Below are positions 44,421 through 53,840 of a stretch of 64,000 bases of DNA, piece after piece (position 1 is the first letter of the stretch; every line of letters begins with the position of its first letter). Source of the DNA: Haloarcula limicola (GTDB lineage: Archaea; Halobacteriota; Halobacteria; Halobacteriales; Haloarculaceae); contig NZ_WRXM01000001.1 of the NCBI RefSeq assembly GCF_010119205.1, positions 1 through 64,000 on the forward strand, written 5' to 3'. Both the position numbers and the translations under genes were made by a program. The notes beneath the pieces are model-generated. The model saw only the letters and a program-made list of their open reading frames with translations, did not search any database and was not told the DNA's origin.

Positions 44421-45046
44421 CCGACGACAGCGCGGACGAGGGGTCGGTGACGGCGAGCGAGGGGAGCGAGCGCGGCTGGCCGGTCGAACTCGCCGGCGTC
44501 ACGGAGACTATCGTCACGACGCTCGGGCCAAACGAGCGCTGGAACGTCGCGGCGCTCGGTGTCCGGGCTCCGGAGGGTGACAGGCCGGCGACGGCGACGA
44601 CGTGGGGCCGGACCCGGACGTGGCGGAACTTCCGCGAACGCGGTGAAGGCTACGTTCAGTTCACGCGCGACCCGGTCGACTTCGCGGAGGCGGCGCTGTC
44701 CGTCCGCGAGGAGGCCGAGCCGATACTCGACAGCGCGGACGCCTGGGTGCGCTGCGCCGTCGATCGAGTGGCCGACGGCGAGGACGGCGGCACTCGGTGG
44801 GTCGAGTGGACGCTGAAGCCGCAGGAATCGGGGGTCGAACGCCGCGTCGTGCCGACGACGAACCGCGGCCACGCGGCGGTGGTCGAAGCGACGGTCGCGG
44901 TCTCGCGGCTGGACGTCCCGGCCTACGACCGCGAGACGTTGCTCGACCGGCTACGGTACTTCGAGTCCGTCGTCGAGACCGCGGGCAGCGAGCGGGAGCG
45001 CGAGGCGTTCCGACGGGTCCGCGAACTCACCGACGCCGAGTGGTAG
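44417..45046 (+). CDS. DUF447 family, flavin-reductase-like split barrel
   Basis: A 209-residue protein of the archaeal DUF447 family. Structures of relatives show a flavin-binding split barrel like pyridoxamine oxidase. Visible are ETIVTTLGPNERWNVAALG, TTWGRTRTWRNF and the helical C-terminal half. Catalysis unknown. Starts on GTG 44417 inside the stop of the CitG-like gene (GTGA), and ends the cofD operon. A 20-residue acidic N-terminal extension precedes the conserved core. Together with CofD and the Dus-like protein, two or three genes of this operon are flavin- or deazaflavin-related. Confidence 0.82.
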   Translation: MTDDSADEGSVTASEGSERGWPVELAGVTETIVTTLGPNERWNVAALGVRAPEGDRPATATTWGRTRTWRNFRERGEGYVQFTRDPVDFAEAALSVREEAEPILDSADAWVRCAVDRVADGEDGGTRWVEWTLKPQESGVERRVVPTTNRGHAAVVEATVAVSRLDVPAYDRETLLDRLRYFESVVETAGSEREREAFRRVRELTDAEW

Positions 45047-45053
45047 CGAACAG

Positions 45054-45107
45054 GTGGCACGACCAGAGATGATCCAGCGACCGTGAGACGGCGACGTGTC
45101 GTGCCAC
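45054..45107 (+). terminator. 10-bp inverted repeat after the cofD operon
   Basis: GTGGCACGAC (45054-45063) and GTCGTGCCAC (45098-45107) are perfect reverse complements with a 34-base loop, beginning 8 bases after the DUF447 stop. It could mark the end of the operon transcript, or be a hairpin at the upstream side of the S17e promoter. No T-run follows. Confidence 0.35.
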
Positions 45108-45234
45108 GCGAGCGCGGTCCACGCCGCCGCAGCGTTCAGGACATATCGACCGCTGGTCCCGCTCAGGGTGATAAACCCTCGCGACCGGGCCGGAAGTCGA
45201 ACCCTTTTTCAACGCGACATAGCAAGAAACCCAC

Positions 45235-45426
45235 ATGGCAATCAAACCCGCCTACGTCAAGAAGACCGGGACACTACTGATGGAGCGATACCCCAAGGCC
45301 TTCGGCGCCGACTTCGAGCACAACAAGGACGTCGTCGACGAAGTCACCGACATCGAGTCCAAGGGCGTGCGCAACCGCATCGCCGGCTACGTCACGCGCA
45401 AGTACAACAACCCCGTCGAAGCGTAA
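45235..45426 (+). CDS. rps17e: Ribosomal protein S17e
   Basis: A 63-residue small-subunit protein found in archaea and eukaryotes. The whole length is conserved-looking: AIKPAYVKKTGTLLMERYP, DFEHNKDVVDEVTDI and RNRIAGYVTRKYN. Full family length. A T-rich element (CCCTTTTTC) about 30 bases before the ATG may be its promoter. No ribosomal partners adjoin it; the other ribosomal genes are 2.5 kb downstream. Confidence 0.93.
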   Translation: MAIKPAYVKKTGTLLMERYPKAFGADFEHNKDVVDEVTDIESKGVRNRIAGYVTRKYNNPVEA

Positions 45427-45477
45427 TCCGGCTCTTCTCTCTGCTCTCAGTTTTCCGTAGCGACAGCGTTACCGATG

Positions 45478-46584
45478 CTACCGCTCGGAACCGGCGTCGG
45501 CGGAGCCGGTACCGGACGGCTCGGCCGGACCGGTGTCGGCAGTTCGGGAGTCAGACTGGCGCTTGCGGTGGATGACGCCCTGCATGTTCGCGGTGCGAGC
45601 GGCGATATCGCGGAAGGCCTCGCCCGTCTCGCTGTCCTCGTCTAAGACGAGCGGTTGGCCCTCGTCGCCGCCCTCGCGGACGCCGGGGTCGAGCGGCACT
45701 TCACCGAGGAACGGCATGTCGGTCTCCTCGGCGAACTCGCGGCCGCCGCCGCTCCCGAAGATGTCGTGGTTACCGCCGCAATCCGGACAGACGAACGTCG
45801 ACATGTTCTCGGCGACGCCCAGGACGGGCGTCTCGTGGCGGCCGAACATCCGCATGCCCTTGCGGGCGTCGTCGAGCGCGACCTCCTGCGGCGTCGTGAC
45901 GATGACGGCGCCGGAGACGGGGACGCGCTGGAGCATCGTCAGCTGCGTGTCGCCGGTGCCCGGCGGCAGGTCGACGATCATGTAGTCGAGGCCGCCCCAG
46001 ACCACGTCGTTCCAGAGTTGGGTGAGCACGTTGTCGACCATCGGCCCGCGGAAGATGACCGGGTCGTCCTTGCCGACGAGGAAGTCCATGCTCATCAGTT
46101 TCATCCCGTACTTCTCGACGGGTAGTATCTGCTCGTCCTCGGTGGCCCGCGGCGACTCGTCGGCGTCGAGCATCCGCGGGACGTTCGGCCCGTAGATGTC
46201 GGCGTCGAACAGACCGACGCGAGCGCCCAGTTGCGCGAGACCGGCGGCGAGGTTGACCGCGATGGTCGACTTGCCGACGCCGCCCTTCCCGGAGGCGACG
46301 GCGATGACGTTCTTGACGTTCGGGAGCGGGTCCTCCTCCTCGGAGACGCCGCGGTCGACGCTCGCCGAGAGCGAGACCTCGCGGTCGGCGTCGGCCAGCG
46401 CTTCGCGGACCTCGCCCGCCATCGCGGTCTCGGTCGGCGAGTACGGCGCGCCGAGCGCGAGGTCGATCCGTATCTCCCCGTCGGTCACGTCGACGCTGTT
46501 GACCAGCCCCAGCGAGACGATGTCTTCCTCTAAGTCCGGGTCCCGCACGTCCCTGAGTCGCTCGCGGACGTCCGCTTCGTTCAT
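45478..46584 (-). CDS. Mrp/NBP35 family Fe-S cluster carrier ATPase
   Basis: A 368-residue protein. Residues 1-80 form a DUF59/MIP18-like domain. The P-loop is SGKGGVGKST at 98-107, with the family's extra lysine, then DADIYGPNVPRML, DLPPGTGDTQLT and the CxxC pair CPDCGG for a bridging Fe-S cluster. It delivers Fe-S clusters to target proteins. The C-terminal 35 residues are polar and variable. ATG 46584 starts the DUF59 domain; the frame before it is not credible. Divergent-convergent neighbours: S17e on the left (convergent), a DUF7344-type HTH gene on the right (same strand). Confidence 0.92.
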   Translation of the reverse strand: MNEADVRERLRDVRDPDLEEDIVSLGLVNSVDVTDGEIRIDLALGAPYSPTETAMAGEVREALADADREVSLSASVDRGVSEEEDPLPNVKNVIAVASGKGGVGKSTIAVNLAAGLAQLGARVGLFDADIYGPNVPRMLDADESPRATEDEQILPVEKYGMKLMSMDFLVGKDDPVIFRGPMVDNVLTQLWNDVVWGGLDYMIVDLPPGTGDTQLTMLQRVPVSGAVIVTTPQEVALDDARKGMRMFGRHETPVLGVAENMSTFVCPDCGGNHDIFGSGGGREFAEETDMPFLGEVPLDPGVREGGDEGQPLVLDEDSETGEAFRDIAARTANMQGVIHRKRQSDSRTADTGPAEPSGTGSADAGSER

Positions 46585-46663
46585 GTCACGGGGATAGGCT
46601 CCGGAGATGCGATAAGGATTGTGACAGCGCTCTCTCCCACCTATCGAACGCCCTGGCGACGGT

Positions 46664-46993
46664 TCACGACGAGCGTTCGAACACTTCGGCAACGGTCAGG
46701 ACCGCGTCGAACTCGGGCGGCTCGCCGGTGAGCCGGACGACGCCGTCGTCGGCGTCGTACTCGATGAACTCCGCCGTGTCCGCCTTCGGGAGATCAGCGT
46801 GGTGGAGCTTGATCTCGTATCGTTCGAGCTCCGTCTCCGAGACCGCCGGGGAGTCGGCGTCGGCCTCCATCTCCGCCACCGCCTCTGCTAACTCACGCAC
46901 ACTCACGGGTGAGTCCTGCTCCCGCAGGTAGTACAGTACGTAGCGCCGGCGTCTCTCGCTGAGCAGCTCGAACACGTCGTCGAGTGATACCAT
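46664..46993 (-). CDS. DUF7344-type winged-helix protein
   Basis: A 109-residue small DNA-binding protein of the haloarchaeal type with ELLSERRRRYVLYYLREQDSPVSVRELAEAVAEMEA in the N-terminal half and KLHHADLPKADTAEFIEYDADDGVVRL as wing region. No sensor domain. ATG 46993 gives the standard start VSLDDVFELL. It is preceded by a TATA-like region near 47015-47030 in the intergenic stretch. Target genes unknown. Confidence 0.82.
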   Translation of the reverse strand: MVSLDDVFELLSERRRRYVLYYLREQDSPVSVRELAEAVAEMEADADSPAVSETELERYEIKLHHADLPKADTAEFIEYDADDGVVRLTGEPPEFDAVLTVAEVFERSS

Positions 46994-47117
46994 GATTGAC
47001 AAAGGTACGCTGCCAGAGAATAAAAACAGGTCGCTGAGCCGACGTGTTCGTCGGTGAAAGGCGGAGCGGCTCGGCCGATTGTCGTCCCTTCCGATCGGGG
47101 GCTCGTCTCGGACTCGA

Positions 47118-47429
47118 CTACGGCCGGCGAAACGTGTAGGAAACCGCCGCATCTCCGTCGCCGAACTCGACGTGCAACTCGCCGGCGTCGTGATCGAACA
47201 CGAGCCTCTCGGCGGGCGCGTCGAACGCGTGAAGCGGCATTCCCGAATCGACGCGGCCGTCCGGGCCGACGCTGACGTGCGTCGACTGACCGAACTCCGC
47301 GGAGAGCGTGCCGTCGTCGGCTTCGGTCAGCCTGTCCGTGCCCGCGAACCGTTCGAGGTGCCGCCGCAGGGCGTCGCGATCGCTCGGGTTGACTGCGGTC
47401 CCGCCGTCGGTGACGAGTCTGTCGACCAT
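47118..47429 (-). CDS. Haloarchaeal hypothetical protein, 103 residues
   Basis: A small beta-rich protein resembling HalOD1/amphi-type output modules: N-terminal helix (SDRDALRRHLERFAGTDR), then alternating strands (GTLSAEFGQSTHVSVGPDGRVDSGMPLHAF and RLVFDHDAGELHVEFGDGDAAVSYTF). No catalytic motif. Codon use and acidity are typical, so it is real. Divergent from the tRNA-Ser/rps13 cluster. Function unknown. Confidence 0.65.
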   Translation of the reverse strand: MVDRLVTDGGTAVNPSDRDALRRHLERFAGTDRLTEADDGTLSAEFGQSTHVSVGPDGRVDSGMPLHAFDAPAERLVFDHDAGELHVEFGDGDAAVSYTFRRP

Positions 47430-47534
47430 ACTCGCCGCTGAGGCCGCCGAACGCTAAGGGGTTGTGTCGTCGGCTCGATCGCGGTCGAGGCCCCGGTGTG
47501 CAGGGTATTCACGCGGCAGCCCCCTTCCGTTGCG

Positions 47535-47542
47535 TTTAAATA
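47535..47542 (+). promoter_or_regulatory. TATA box of the tRNA-Ser/rps13 transcript
   Basis: TTTAAATA, preceded by a purine-poor stretch, about 95 bases before the tRNA. The predicted start near 47565 leaves a 65-base 5' trailer that can form a hairpin (GGGGG at 47576 with CCCCC at 47586 region, flanked by GACTC/GAGTC), to be removed by RNase P. The cluster from tRNA-Ser to rpoD could be read from here. Confidence 0.55.
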
Positions 47543-47629
47543 CAACCCCGGAATAGTCACGGACAGACTCGTGTAGGGGGACCGGCCCCCGAGTCCGCGT
47601 GCCGCGGGCGCGAGTATCAATGCAGGCGT

Positions 47630-47714
47630 GTCGTGGTAGCCAAGCCTGGCCCAAGGCGCAGGGTTGCTAACTCTGTGGCGTACAGCCTCCGGGGTTCGAA
47701 TCCCCGCCACGACG
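47630..47714 (+). tRNA. tRNA-Ser (anticodon GCT)
   Basis: An 85-base class II tRNA with a perfect 7-bp acceptor stem (GTCGTGG with CCACGAC) and discriminator G. The anticodon arm CAGGG/CTCTG holds the loop TTGCTAA, anticodon GCT (codons AGC, AGT). The variable arm is long, and the T-loop is GGGGTTCGAATCCCC. No intron. CCA is not encoded. It lies 23 bases before rps13. Confidence 0.95.
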
Positions 47715-47737
47715 CTCATCAGACCAATTACCCACAT

Positions 47738-48271
47738 ATGAGTGCAGAAGACCCCAACGCGGGCGAGGACGCGGATGCCGAAGAGGAGGAGGACATCCGC
47801 TATTTCGTCCGTATCGGACAGACCGACCTCGACGGGACCAAGTCCGTCGAGCGAGCGCTGACAGAACTGAACGGCATCGGTCACCGCGCCGCCCGCATCA
47901 TCGCCCAGAAGGCCGATGTGGACCGCCGCGCGGTCTTCGGCAAGCTCGACGACGACGTCATCGACACCGTCGTCGAGCACGTCGAGAACTACGCTGACGA
48001 GGTCCCCGAGTGGATGACCAACCACCAGAAGGACTACTACTCCGGTGAGACCACTCACGAGACCGGTAACGAGCTCCAACTCACCCAGCGCCAGGACATC
48101 AACCGCATGAAGATGATCGACTCCTACCGCGGCGTCCGCCACAAGCGCGGACGGAAGGTCCGCGGCCAGCGGACGAAGTCCACCGGCCGTACCGAGGGGA
48201 CCATCGGCGTCAACGTCGAGGCCATCAAGGAAGAGCAGGCCGAGGAAGCCGCCGCGGAGGATGACGAATAA
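47738..48271 (+). CDS. rps13: Ribosomal protein S13
   Basis: A 177-residue S13. It begins with a 20-residue acidic extension, then the core (RYFVRIGQTDLDGTKSVERALTEL, NGIGHRAARIIA), the basic SYRGVRHKRGRKVRGQRTKST and an acidic tail. It bridges the two subunits and contacts the tRNA site. ATG 47738 is the start; the longer in-frame reading runs into the tRNA gene. It heads the conserved archaeal order rps13-rps4-rps11-rpoD and shares one base with rps4. Confidence 0.95.
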   Translation: MSAEDPNAGEDADAEEEEDIRYFVRIGQTDLDGTKSVERALTELNGIGHRAARIIAQKADVDRRAVFGKLDDDVIDTVVEHVENYADEVPEWMTNHQKDYYSGETTHETGNELQLTQRQDINRMKMIDSYRGVRHKRGRKVRGQRTKSTGRTEGTIGVNVEAIKEEQAEEAAAEDDE

Positions 48272-48789
48272 TGGCGCTCGGATCGAACACCAAGTTCTAC
48301 GAGACGCCGAACCACCCCTATCAGGGCGAGCGGATCGCCGACGAGAGCAACCTGCTCGGTCGCTACGGCCTGAAGAACAAGGAAGAGCTCTGGCGCGGCC
48401 AGTCCGAGCTTCGCGACTACCGCCGCGAGGCCCGGAAACTGCTCGGCAGCGCGAGTGAGGACACCGACCGCGAGGCCGAGGAGTTCCTCGCCCGCCTGCA
48501 GCGCTACGGCATTCTCGGCGACCAGGACTCCCTCGACGACGTCCTGTCGCTCGACGTCACCGACGTCCTCGAGCGCCGACTCCAGACCGTCGTCTACCGC
48601 AAGGGCTACGCGAACACGCCCGAGCAGGCGCGACAGTTCATCGTCCACGGCCACATCGAACTCGACGGTCAGCGCGTCACGCGCCCGTCGATGAAGGTCG
48701 AGACGGCCGTCGAGAGCTCGGTCGGCTTCGACGAGAACAGCTCGCTGTCGGACGAACTGCACCCTGAGCGCGCGGAGGAACAAGAATGA
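48271..48789 (+). CDS. rps4: Ribosomal protein S4
   Basis: A 172-residue S4. N-terminal part [18 protein letters not shown], and the S4 RNA-binding domain [31 protein letters not shown]. It binds 16S rRNA early in assembly. Start overlaps the rps13 stop (TAATG), stop overlaps rps11 (ATGA), so the operon is translationally coupled. Confidence 0.95.
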   Translation: MALGSNTKFYETPNHPYQGERIADESNLLGRYGLKNKEELWRGQSELRDYRREARKLLGSASEDTDREAEEFLARLQRYGILGDQDSLDDVLSLDVTDVLERRLQTVVYRKGYANTPEQARQFIVHGHIELDGQRVTRPSMKVETAVESSVGFDENSSLSDELHPERAEEQE

Positions 48790-49178
48790 GCGAAGCCGAA
48801 AACGACGGAATCTGGGGCGTCGCCCACGTCCACGCATCGTTCAACAACACCATCATCACCATCACGGACCAGACCGGCGCGGAGACGCTGGCGAAGTCCT
48901 CCGGTGGGACCGTCGTCAAGCAGAACCGCGACGAGGCGTCGCCGTACGCGGCGATGCAGATGGCGGAAGTCGTCGCCGAGAAGGCACAGGACCGCGGCGT
49001 CGAAGGCGTCGACGTCCGCGTCCGCGGCCCCGGCGGGAACCAGCAGACTTCCCCCGGGCCGGGCGCACAGGCGACCATCCGCGCGCTGGCCCGCGCAGGG
49101 CTCGAAATCGGCCGCATCGAGGACGTCACGCCGACGCCTCACGACGGCACGCGCGCACCCAAGAACTCCGGATTCTAA
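48786..49178 (+). CDS. rps11: Ribosomal protein S11
   Basis: A 130-residue S11, small subunit platform protein. Conserved [57 protein letters not shown] and the C-terminal [14 protein letters not shown]. Starts within the rps4 stop codon. Confidence 0.95.
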   Translation: MSEAENDGIWGVAHVHASFNNTIITITDQTGAETLAKSSGGTVVKQNRDEASPYAAMQMAEVVAEKAQDRGVEGVDVRVRGPGGNQQTSPGPGAQATIRALARAGLEIGRIEDVTPTPHDGTRAPKNSGF

Positions 49179-49181
49179 TCC

Positions 49182-49964
49182 ATGACACAGGACTACGAGG
49201 TTGAGTTCGTCGAACGCGGCGAGCGGGAGTCACGCGTGCTGGTACGGGGCATCACGCCGGCCTTCGCCAACGGCATCCGCCGGGCGATGGTCGCCGACGT
49301 GCCCACGTTCAGCATCGACACGGTTCGCGTCATCGAGAACACCAGCGTGATGTTCAACGAGCAGATCGGCCTCCGACTGGGGCTGGTCCCGCTGACGACC
49401 GACCTCGACGACTTCGAGGAAGGCGACGAAGTGACGCTGTCGCTGTCGGTTGACGGCCCGAACACGGCCTACTCCAGCGACCTCGTCTCCGGCGACCCGC
49501 TGGTCGAACCCGCCGACGACAACGTCCCCATCATCGACTTGAAAGACGGCCAGCGCCTCGAAGTCGAGGCCGACGCCGTCCTCGACAACGGGAAGGAACA
49601 CGCCAAACATCAGGGCGGCGTGGGCGTCGGCTACCGACACCTCCAGCGCGTCGAGGTCGTCGGGGAGAAAGGCGAGTTCGAGGACGACGAGCCGAACATC
49701 CTCCGCGGCGTCATCGAGGAGGGCGCGGCCGAGCACGCCGCCGACCCGGACGCCGAGAACGGGGACCTCGTCCTCACCGACGAGTTCGGAAACGATCTCT
49801 CCCAGCGGTACCCCGGCAAGGAGGTCGAGGTCACCGACGTCGAGAACGCCTTCGTGTTCCACGTCGAGACCGACGGCTCGTTCACGTCCGACGAACTGGT
49901 CCTGCGCGCGGTCGAGACGCTGCGTGACCGCGCGACCGAACTGAAAGACGCAGTCCAACTGTAA
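49182..49964 (+). CDS. rpoD: RNA polymerase subunit D
   Basis: A 260-residue subunit D, the alpha-like assembly platform of archaeal RNA polymerase with subunit L. Family blocks are the N-terminal [36 protein letters not shown] and [12 protein letters not shown]. The central insert lacks a clear Fe-S cysteine set, so a cluster is unlikely here. Starts 3 bases after rps11. Confidence 0.95.
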   Translation: MTQDYEVEFVERGERESRVLVRGITPAFANGIRRAMVADVPTFSIDTVRVIENTSVMFNEQIGLRLGLVPLTTDLDDFEEGDEVTLSLSVDGPNTAYSSDLVSGDPLVEPADDNVPIIDLKDGQRLEVEADAVLDNGKEHAKHQGGVGVGYRHLQRVEVVGEKGEFEDDEPNILRGVIEEGAAEHAADPDAENGDLVLTDEFGNDLSQRYPGKEVEVTDVENAFVFHVETDGSFTSDELVLRAVETLRDRATELKDAVQL

Positions 49965-50067
49965 CGCCACATGCCCCGAAACACACCTTCGACGCCGATG
50001 ACCGCCCGCGCCCCGAGCGAGAGGACCGAAAGGGGTTTTACGGGGCACGCAGAACGAAATAACGCGA

Positions 50068-50152
50068 GCAGGGATAGCCAAGTCAGGCCAACGGCGCAGC
50101 GTTCAGGGCGCTGTCCCGTAGGGGTCCGCAGGTTCAAATCCTGCTCCCTGCA
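50068..50152 (+). tRNA. tRNA-Leu (anticodon CAG)
   Basis: An 85-base class II tRNA with acceptor stem GCAGGGA/TCCCTGC and discriminator A, anticodon stem CAGCG/CGCTG with loop TTCAGGG, anticodon CAG (codon CTG). T-loop GCAGGTTCAAATCCTGC. A TATA-like TTTTA (50036-50040) lies 30 bases upstream. It separates rpoD from rpl18e in the conserved archaeal order. Confidence 0.95.
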
Positions 50153-50176
50153 CTTTTCCTACAAAGGAGGAACTCT

Positions 50177-50527
50177 ATGAGCAAGACGAACCCGAGACTC
50201 AGCAGTCTCATCGCTGACCTGAAGTCGGCCGCCCGCAGCGCGGGCGGCAACGTCTGGGGCGACGTCGCCGAGCGCCTCGAGAAACCCCGGCGCACCCACG
50301 CGGAAGTCAACCTGGGCCGCATCGAGCGGTACGCCCAGGAGGACGAGACCGTCGTGGTGCCGGGCAAGGTACTCGGTTCCGGTGTCCTGCAGAAGGACAT
50401 CACCGTCGCCGCAGTCGACTTCTCCGGCACCGCCGAGAAGAAGATCGACCAGGTCGGAGAGGCTGTATCGCTCGAACAGGCAATCGAAAACAACCCCGAA
50501 GGCTCCCACGTGCGGGTGATCCGATGA
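50177..50527 (+). CDS. rpl18e: Ribosomal protein L18e
   Basis: A 116-residue archaeal large-subunit protein of the L15/L18e fold. Seen are [43 protein letters not shown] and [22 protein letters not shown]. Starts 24 bases after tRNA-Leu with AGGAGG just before the ATG, so a real Shine-Dalgarno is used. Overlaps rpl13 by ATGA. Confidence 0.95.
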   Translation: MSKTNPRLSSLIADLKSAARSAGGNVWGDVAERLEKPRRTHAEVNLGRIERYAQEDETVVVPGKVLGSGVLQKDITVAAVDFSGTAEKKIDQVGEAVSLEQAIENNPEGSHVRVIR

Positions 50528-50961
50528 GCCTCGCGGAGTTCGACGCCGACGTCGTCGTCGACGCCCGTGACTGTATCATGGGCCGCGTGGCCTCGGAAGT
50601 CGCCGAGAGGGCGATGAACGGCGAATCGGTCGCCGTGGTCAACGCCGAACGCGCGGTCATCACCGGCCGCGAGGAGCAGATCGTCGAGAAGTACCAGAAG
50701 CGCGTCAACATCGGCAACGACAACGGGTACTTCTACCCGAAGCGACCGGACGGCATCCTCAAGCGCTCGATCCGCGGCATGCTTCCCCACAAGAAGACGC
50801 GGGGCCGCGAAGCGTTCGAGAACGTCCGCGTCTACGTCGGGAACCCCCACGACGAGGACGGCGAAATCGTCGAGGGGACCTCGCTGGACCGACTGTCGAA
50901 CATCAAGTTCGTCTCGCTCGGCGAGATAAGCGAGCAACTCGGAGCGAACAAGACATGGTAA
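50524..50961 (+). CDS. rpl13: Ribosomal protein L13
   Basis: A 145-residue L13. Core [49 protein letters not shown]. Shares ATGA with rpl18e and overlaps rps9 by seven bases. Confidence 0.95.
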   Translation: MSLAEFDADVVVDARDCIMGRVASEVAERAMNGESVAVVNAERAVITGREEQIVEKYQKRVNIGNDNGYFYPKRPDGILKRSIRGMLPHKKTRGREAFENVRVYVGNPHDEDGEIVEGTSLDRLSNIKFVSLGEISEQLGANKTW

Positions 50962-51353
50962 CGAACACGTCTGGTAAGAAGAAGACCGCCGTCGCCCGCG
51001 CGACTATCCGCGAGGGCGAGGGCCGCGTGCGTATCGATTCCCAGCCGGTCGAACTCGTCGACCCGGAGCTGGCCCAGCTGAAGATGCTGGAGCCGTTCCG
51101 GATCGCGGAGGACGAACTCCGCGACGACGTCGACGTCGACGTGACCGTCGAGGGTGGCGGCGTCATGGGGCAGGCCGACGCCGCCCGAACCGCCATCGCT
51201 CGCGGTCTCGTGGACTTCACGAACGACGCGGAGCTGCGCGACGCGTTCATGGAGTTCGACCGGTCGCTGCTGGTCAACGACGTTCGTCAGTCCGAACCCA
51301 AGAAGTGGGGCGGTCCCGGCGCTCGGGCCCGCTACCAGAAATCCTACCGCTGA
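50955..51353 (+). CDS. rps9: Ribosomal protein S9
   Basis: A 132-residue S9. [17 protein letters not shown] at the N-terminus, [20 protein letters not shown] in the middle, and the C-terminal [17 protein letters not shown] that reaches the P-site tRNA. Starts seven bases inside rpl13. Confidence 0.95.
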   Translation: MVTNTSGKKKTAVARATIREGEGRVRIDSQPVELVDPELAQLKMLEPFRIAEDELRDDVDVDVTVEGGGVMGQADAARTAIARGLVDFTNDAELRDAFMEFDRSLLVNDVRQSEPKKWGGPGARARYQKSYR

Positions 51354-51365
51354 GGTGATTCAAGC

Positions 51366-51566
51366 ATGATGGTACCGGTCCGGTGTTTCACCTGCGGCAA
51401 CGTCGTCGGCGAGCACTGGGAGGAGTTCAAGGCCCGCACCCGCGAGGCCGAGGAGCCAGAGGACCCGGAGAAGGTCCTCGACGAACTCGGCGTCGAGCGG
51501 CACTGCTGTCGCCGGATGCTCGTCTCGCACAAGGACCTCGTCGACATCGTGGCTCCGTACCAATGA
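51366..51566 (+). CDS. rpoN: RNA polymerase subunit N
   Basis: A 66-residue zinc-binding subunit N (Rpb10-like). CFTCGN near the N-terminus and HCCRRM in the C-terminal half supply the four zinc cysteines. Two adjacent ATG codons at 51366; either may serve. Overlaps rpoK by ATGA. Confidence 0.95.
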   Translation: MMVPVRCFTCGNVVGEHWEEFKARTREAEEPEDPEKVLDELGVERHCCRRMLVSHKDLVDIVAPYQ

Positions 51567-51742
51567 ACGCACAGGAGAGCCGATACGAGAAGGCCCGCAA
51601 ACTCGGCGCGAGAGCGCTGCAGCTGGCCCACGGTGCGCCCGTGCTCATCGAGACGGAGCACACCCAGCCGATCCTCATCGCGGCCGAGGAGTACGACGCC
51701 GGTGTGCTCCCCTTCACCGTCAAACGAGGCGACCACAAGTGA
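51563..51742 (+). CDS. rpoK: RNA polymerase subunit K
   Basis: A 59-residue subunit K (Rpb6/omega-like). The archaeal core reads [21 protein letters not shown] with VLPFTVKRG at the end. Starts inside the rpoN stop and ends inside the enolase start (GTGA). It is too short to be obvious but the match over its whole length is good. Confidence 0.93.
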   Translation: MNAQESRYEKARKLGARALQLAHGAPVLIETEHTQPILIAAEEYDAGVLPFTVKRGDHK

Positions 51743-52944
51743 CCCTAATCACCGACATCCGACTTCGCCGCGTCCTCGACTCGCGTGGGAACGCGACCGT
51801 CGAGGCCGACGTCCTCACCGAGAGCGGGGGCTTCGGCCGCGGCAAGGCACCGAGCGGCGCAAGTACCGGCGAGTACGAGGCCATCGAACTGCCGGCTCAG
51901 GAGGCGATCGCGAACGCTCGCGACGACGCGCTCCCGCGCCTCGTCGGCGAAGTCCACGCCGGCAATCAGCGCGACGTCGACGCGGCGCTCCGCGCCGCCG
52001 ACGGCTCCGACGACTTCTCGGAGATCGGCGCGAACTCCGCCGTCGCCATCTCGATGGCGGCCGCCAAGGCCGGTGCCGACGTGCTGGGCGCGCCGCTGTT
52101 CCAGCACCTCGGCGGCACCTTCCGTGGCAACGAGTACCCGACGCCGCTGGGTAACATCATCGGCGGCGGCGAACACGCCGCGGACGCGACGAACATCCAG
52201 GAGTTCCTGGCGGCACCCGTCGGCGCGCCGAGCGTCGAGGACGCCGTCTTCGCCAACGCCGCGGTCCACCAGGAGGTCCACGACATCCTCGCGGAGCGCG
52301 ACCTGCCAGCGGGCAAGGGCGACGAGGGCGCGTGGGCACCCTCCGTCTCGGACGACGAAGCGTTCGAGATCATGGAAGAGGCCGTCGAGACGGTGGCCGA
52401 CGACTTCGGCTTCGCGATCACCTTCGGTCTCGACGTCGCCGGCGCGGAGCTGTACGACGACGAGGAGGACGGCTACGTCTACGACGACGGCGTCAAGTCC
52501 ACCGAGGAGCAGATCGAGTACATCGCCGAGAAGGTCGAGGAGTACGACCTCGTCTACGTCGAGGACCCCCTCGACGAGAACGACTACGAGGCCTTCGCCG
52601 ACCTGACCGACCGCGTCGGCGACCAGACGCTCGTCTGCGGTGACGACCTGTTCGTCACGAACGTCGAGCGACTGGAGGCCGGTATCGCCGCCGGGGCGGG
52701 CAACTCCATCCTCATCAAGCCCAACCAGATCGGGACGCTCACCGACGCGGTGGACGCCATCGAGCTGGCGACCCGGAACGGCTACGAGTCCGTCGTCTCC
52801 CACCGGAGCGGCGAGACGGAGGACACCACTATTGCACACCTCGCCGTGGCGACCGACGCGCCGTTCATCAAGACGGGCGCGGTCGGCGGCGAGCGCACAG
52901 CCAAGCTGAACGAACTCATTCGTATCGAGGACAACGCAGTATGA
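51739..52944 (+). CDS. eno: Enolase
   Basis: A 401-residue enolase that makes phosphoenolpyruvate from 2-phosphoglycerate. Signature [21 protein letters not shown], metal ligands around [12 protein letters not shown] and CGDDLFVTN, catalytic lysine in [11 protein letters not shown], and [18 protein letters not shown]. Start GTG 51739 overlaps rpoK. In archaea it sits in this ribosomal operon. Confidence 0.95.
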   Translation: MTLITDIRLRRVLDSRGNATVEADVLTESGGFGRGKAPSGASTGEYEAIELPAQEAIANARDDALPRLVGEVHAGNQRDVDAALRAADGSDDFSEIGANSAVAISMAAAKAGADVLGAPLFQHLGGTFRGNEYPTPLGNIIGGGEHAADATNIQEFLAAPVGAPSVEDAVFANAAVHQEVHDILAERDLPAGKGDEGAWAPSVSDDEAFEIMEEAVETVADDFGFAITFGLDVAGAELYDDEEDGYVYDDGVKSTEEQIEYIAEKVEEYDLVYVEDPLDENDYEAFADLTDRVGDQTLVCGDDLFVTNVERLEAGIAAGAGNSILIKPNQIGTLTDAVDAIELATRNGYESVVSHRSGETEDTTIAHLAVATDAPFIKTGAVGGERTAKLNELIRIEDNAV

Positions 52945-53729
52945 GCGGGAACGAAAAAGAGGGTCTCGACGCGTCCGAGTCCGACTTCGACCCGTCCGAG
53001 GAGGACGACGAAGCGGCCGACGCCGAGCCCGAGACGGAAGCCGAACAGCCCGCCGACGCCGCCGACGAGGCGGCCGAGGCAGAGATAGAGGAAGAGGAAG
53101 ACGCCGGACCGCAGATGGACGAGGACGTCATGCCCGGCGAGCAGTCGGAGGCGGACCTCCTCATCCCCGTCGAGGACTACCTCGGCGCGGGCGTCCACAT
53201 CGGGACCCAGCAGAAGACCAAGGACATGGAGCGGTTCATCCACCGCGTCCGTGACGACGGTCTCTACGTGCTGGACGTCTCGATGACCGACCAGCGCATC
53301 CGCACGGCCGCGGACTTCCTGGCCAACTACGAGCCCGAGCAGATCCTCGTGGCGTCGTCGCGCCAGTACGGTCGGTTCCCGGCCGAGAAGTTCGCCGAGG
53401 CCGTCGGCGCTCGCGCCCGCACGGGGCGGTTCATCCCGGGGACGCTGACGAACCCGGACTACGACGGCTACATCGAACCGGACGTCGTGGTCGTCACCGA
53501 CCCCATCGGCGACGCGCAGGCGGTGAAGGAGGCCATCACGGTCGGCATCCCGGTCATCGCCATGTGTGACTCCAACAACACCACGTCCAACGTGGACCTG
53601 GTCGTCCCGACGAACAACAAGGGGCGAAAGGCGCTGTCGGTCGTCTACTGGCTGCTGGCCAACGAGACGCTCGACCGCCGCGGTGCCGAGCCGTCCTACG
53701 GGCTCGACGACTTCGAATCCGATATCTGA
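52941..53729 (+). CDS. rps2: Ribosomal protein S2 with acidic N-terminal extension
   Basis: A 262-residue S2. The core starts near residue 70 ([23 protein letters not shown]) and includes [37 protein letters not shown] and [30 protein letters not shown]. The first 65 residues are almost only Asp, Glu, Ala, Pro and Gly, longer than in many relatives. It closes the conserved cluster; the following genes are of a different kind. Confidence 0.95.
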   Translation: MSGNEKEGLDASESDFDPSEEDDEAADAEPETEAEQPADAADEAAEAEIEEEEDAGPQMDEDVMPGEQSEADLLIPVEDYLGAGVHIGTQQKTKDMERFIHRVRDDGLYVLDVSMTDQRIRTAADFLANYEPEQILVASSRQYGRFPAEKFAEAVGARARTGRFIPGTLTNPDYDGYIEPDVVVVTDPIGDAQAVKEAITVGIPVIAMCDSNNTTSNVDLVVPTNNKGRKALSVVYWLLANETLDRRGAEPSYGLDDFESDI

Positions 53730-53840
53730 GTTCGCGCGCTCTTCGATTCGTTTTCGCGGCTCACCGTGTCGAGGAGTGGAGACGCTCGATGAGCCCACGA
53801 CGGCACAAAACCTACTATCCACCCCCGAGTAGCGAGCGCG

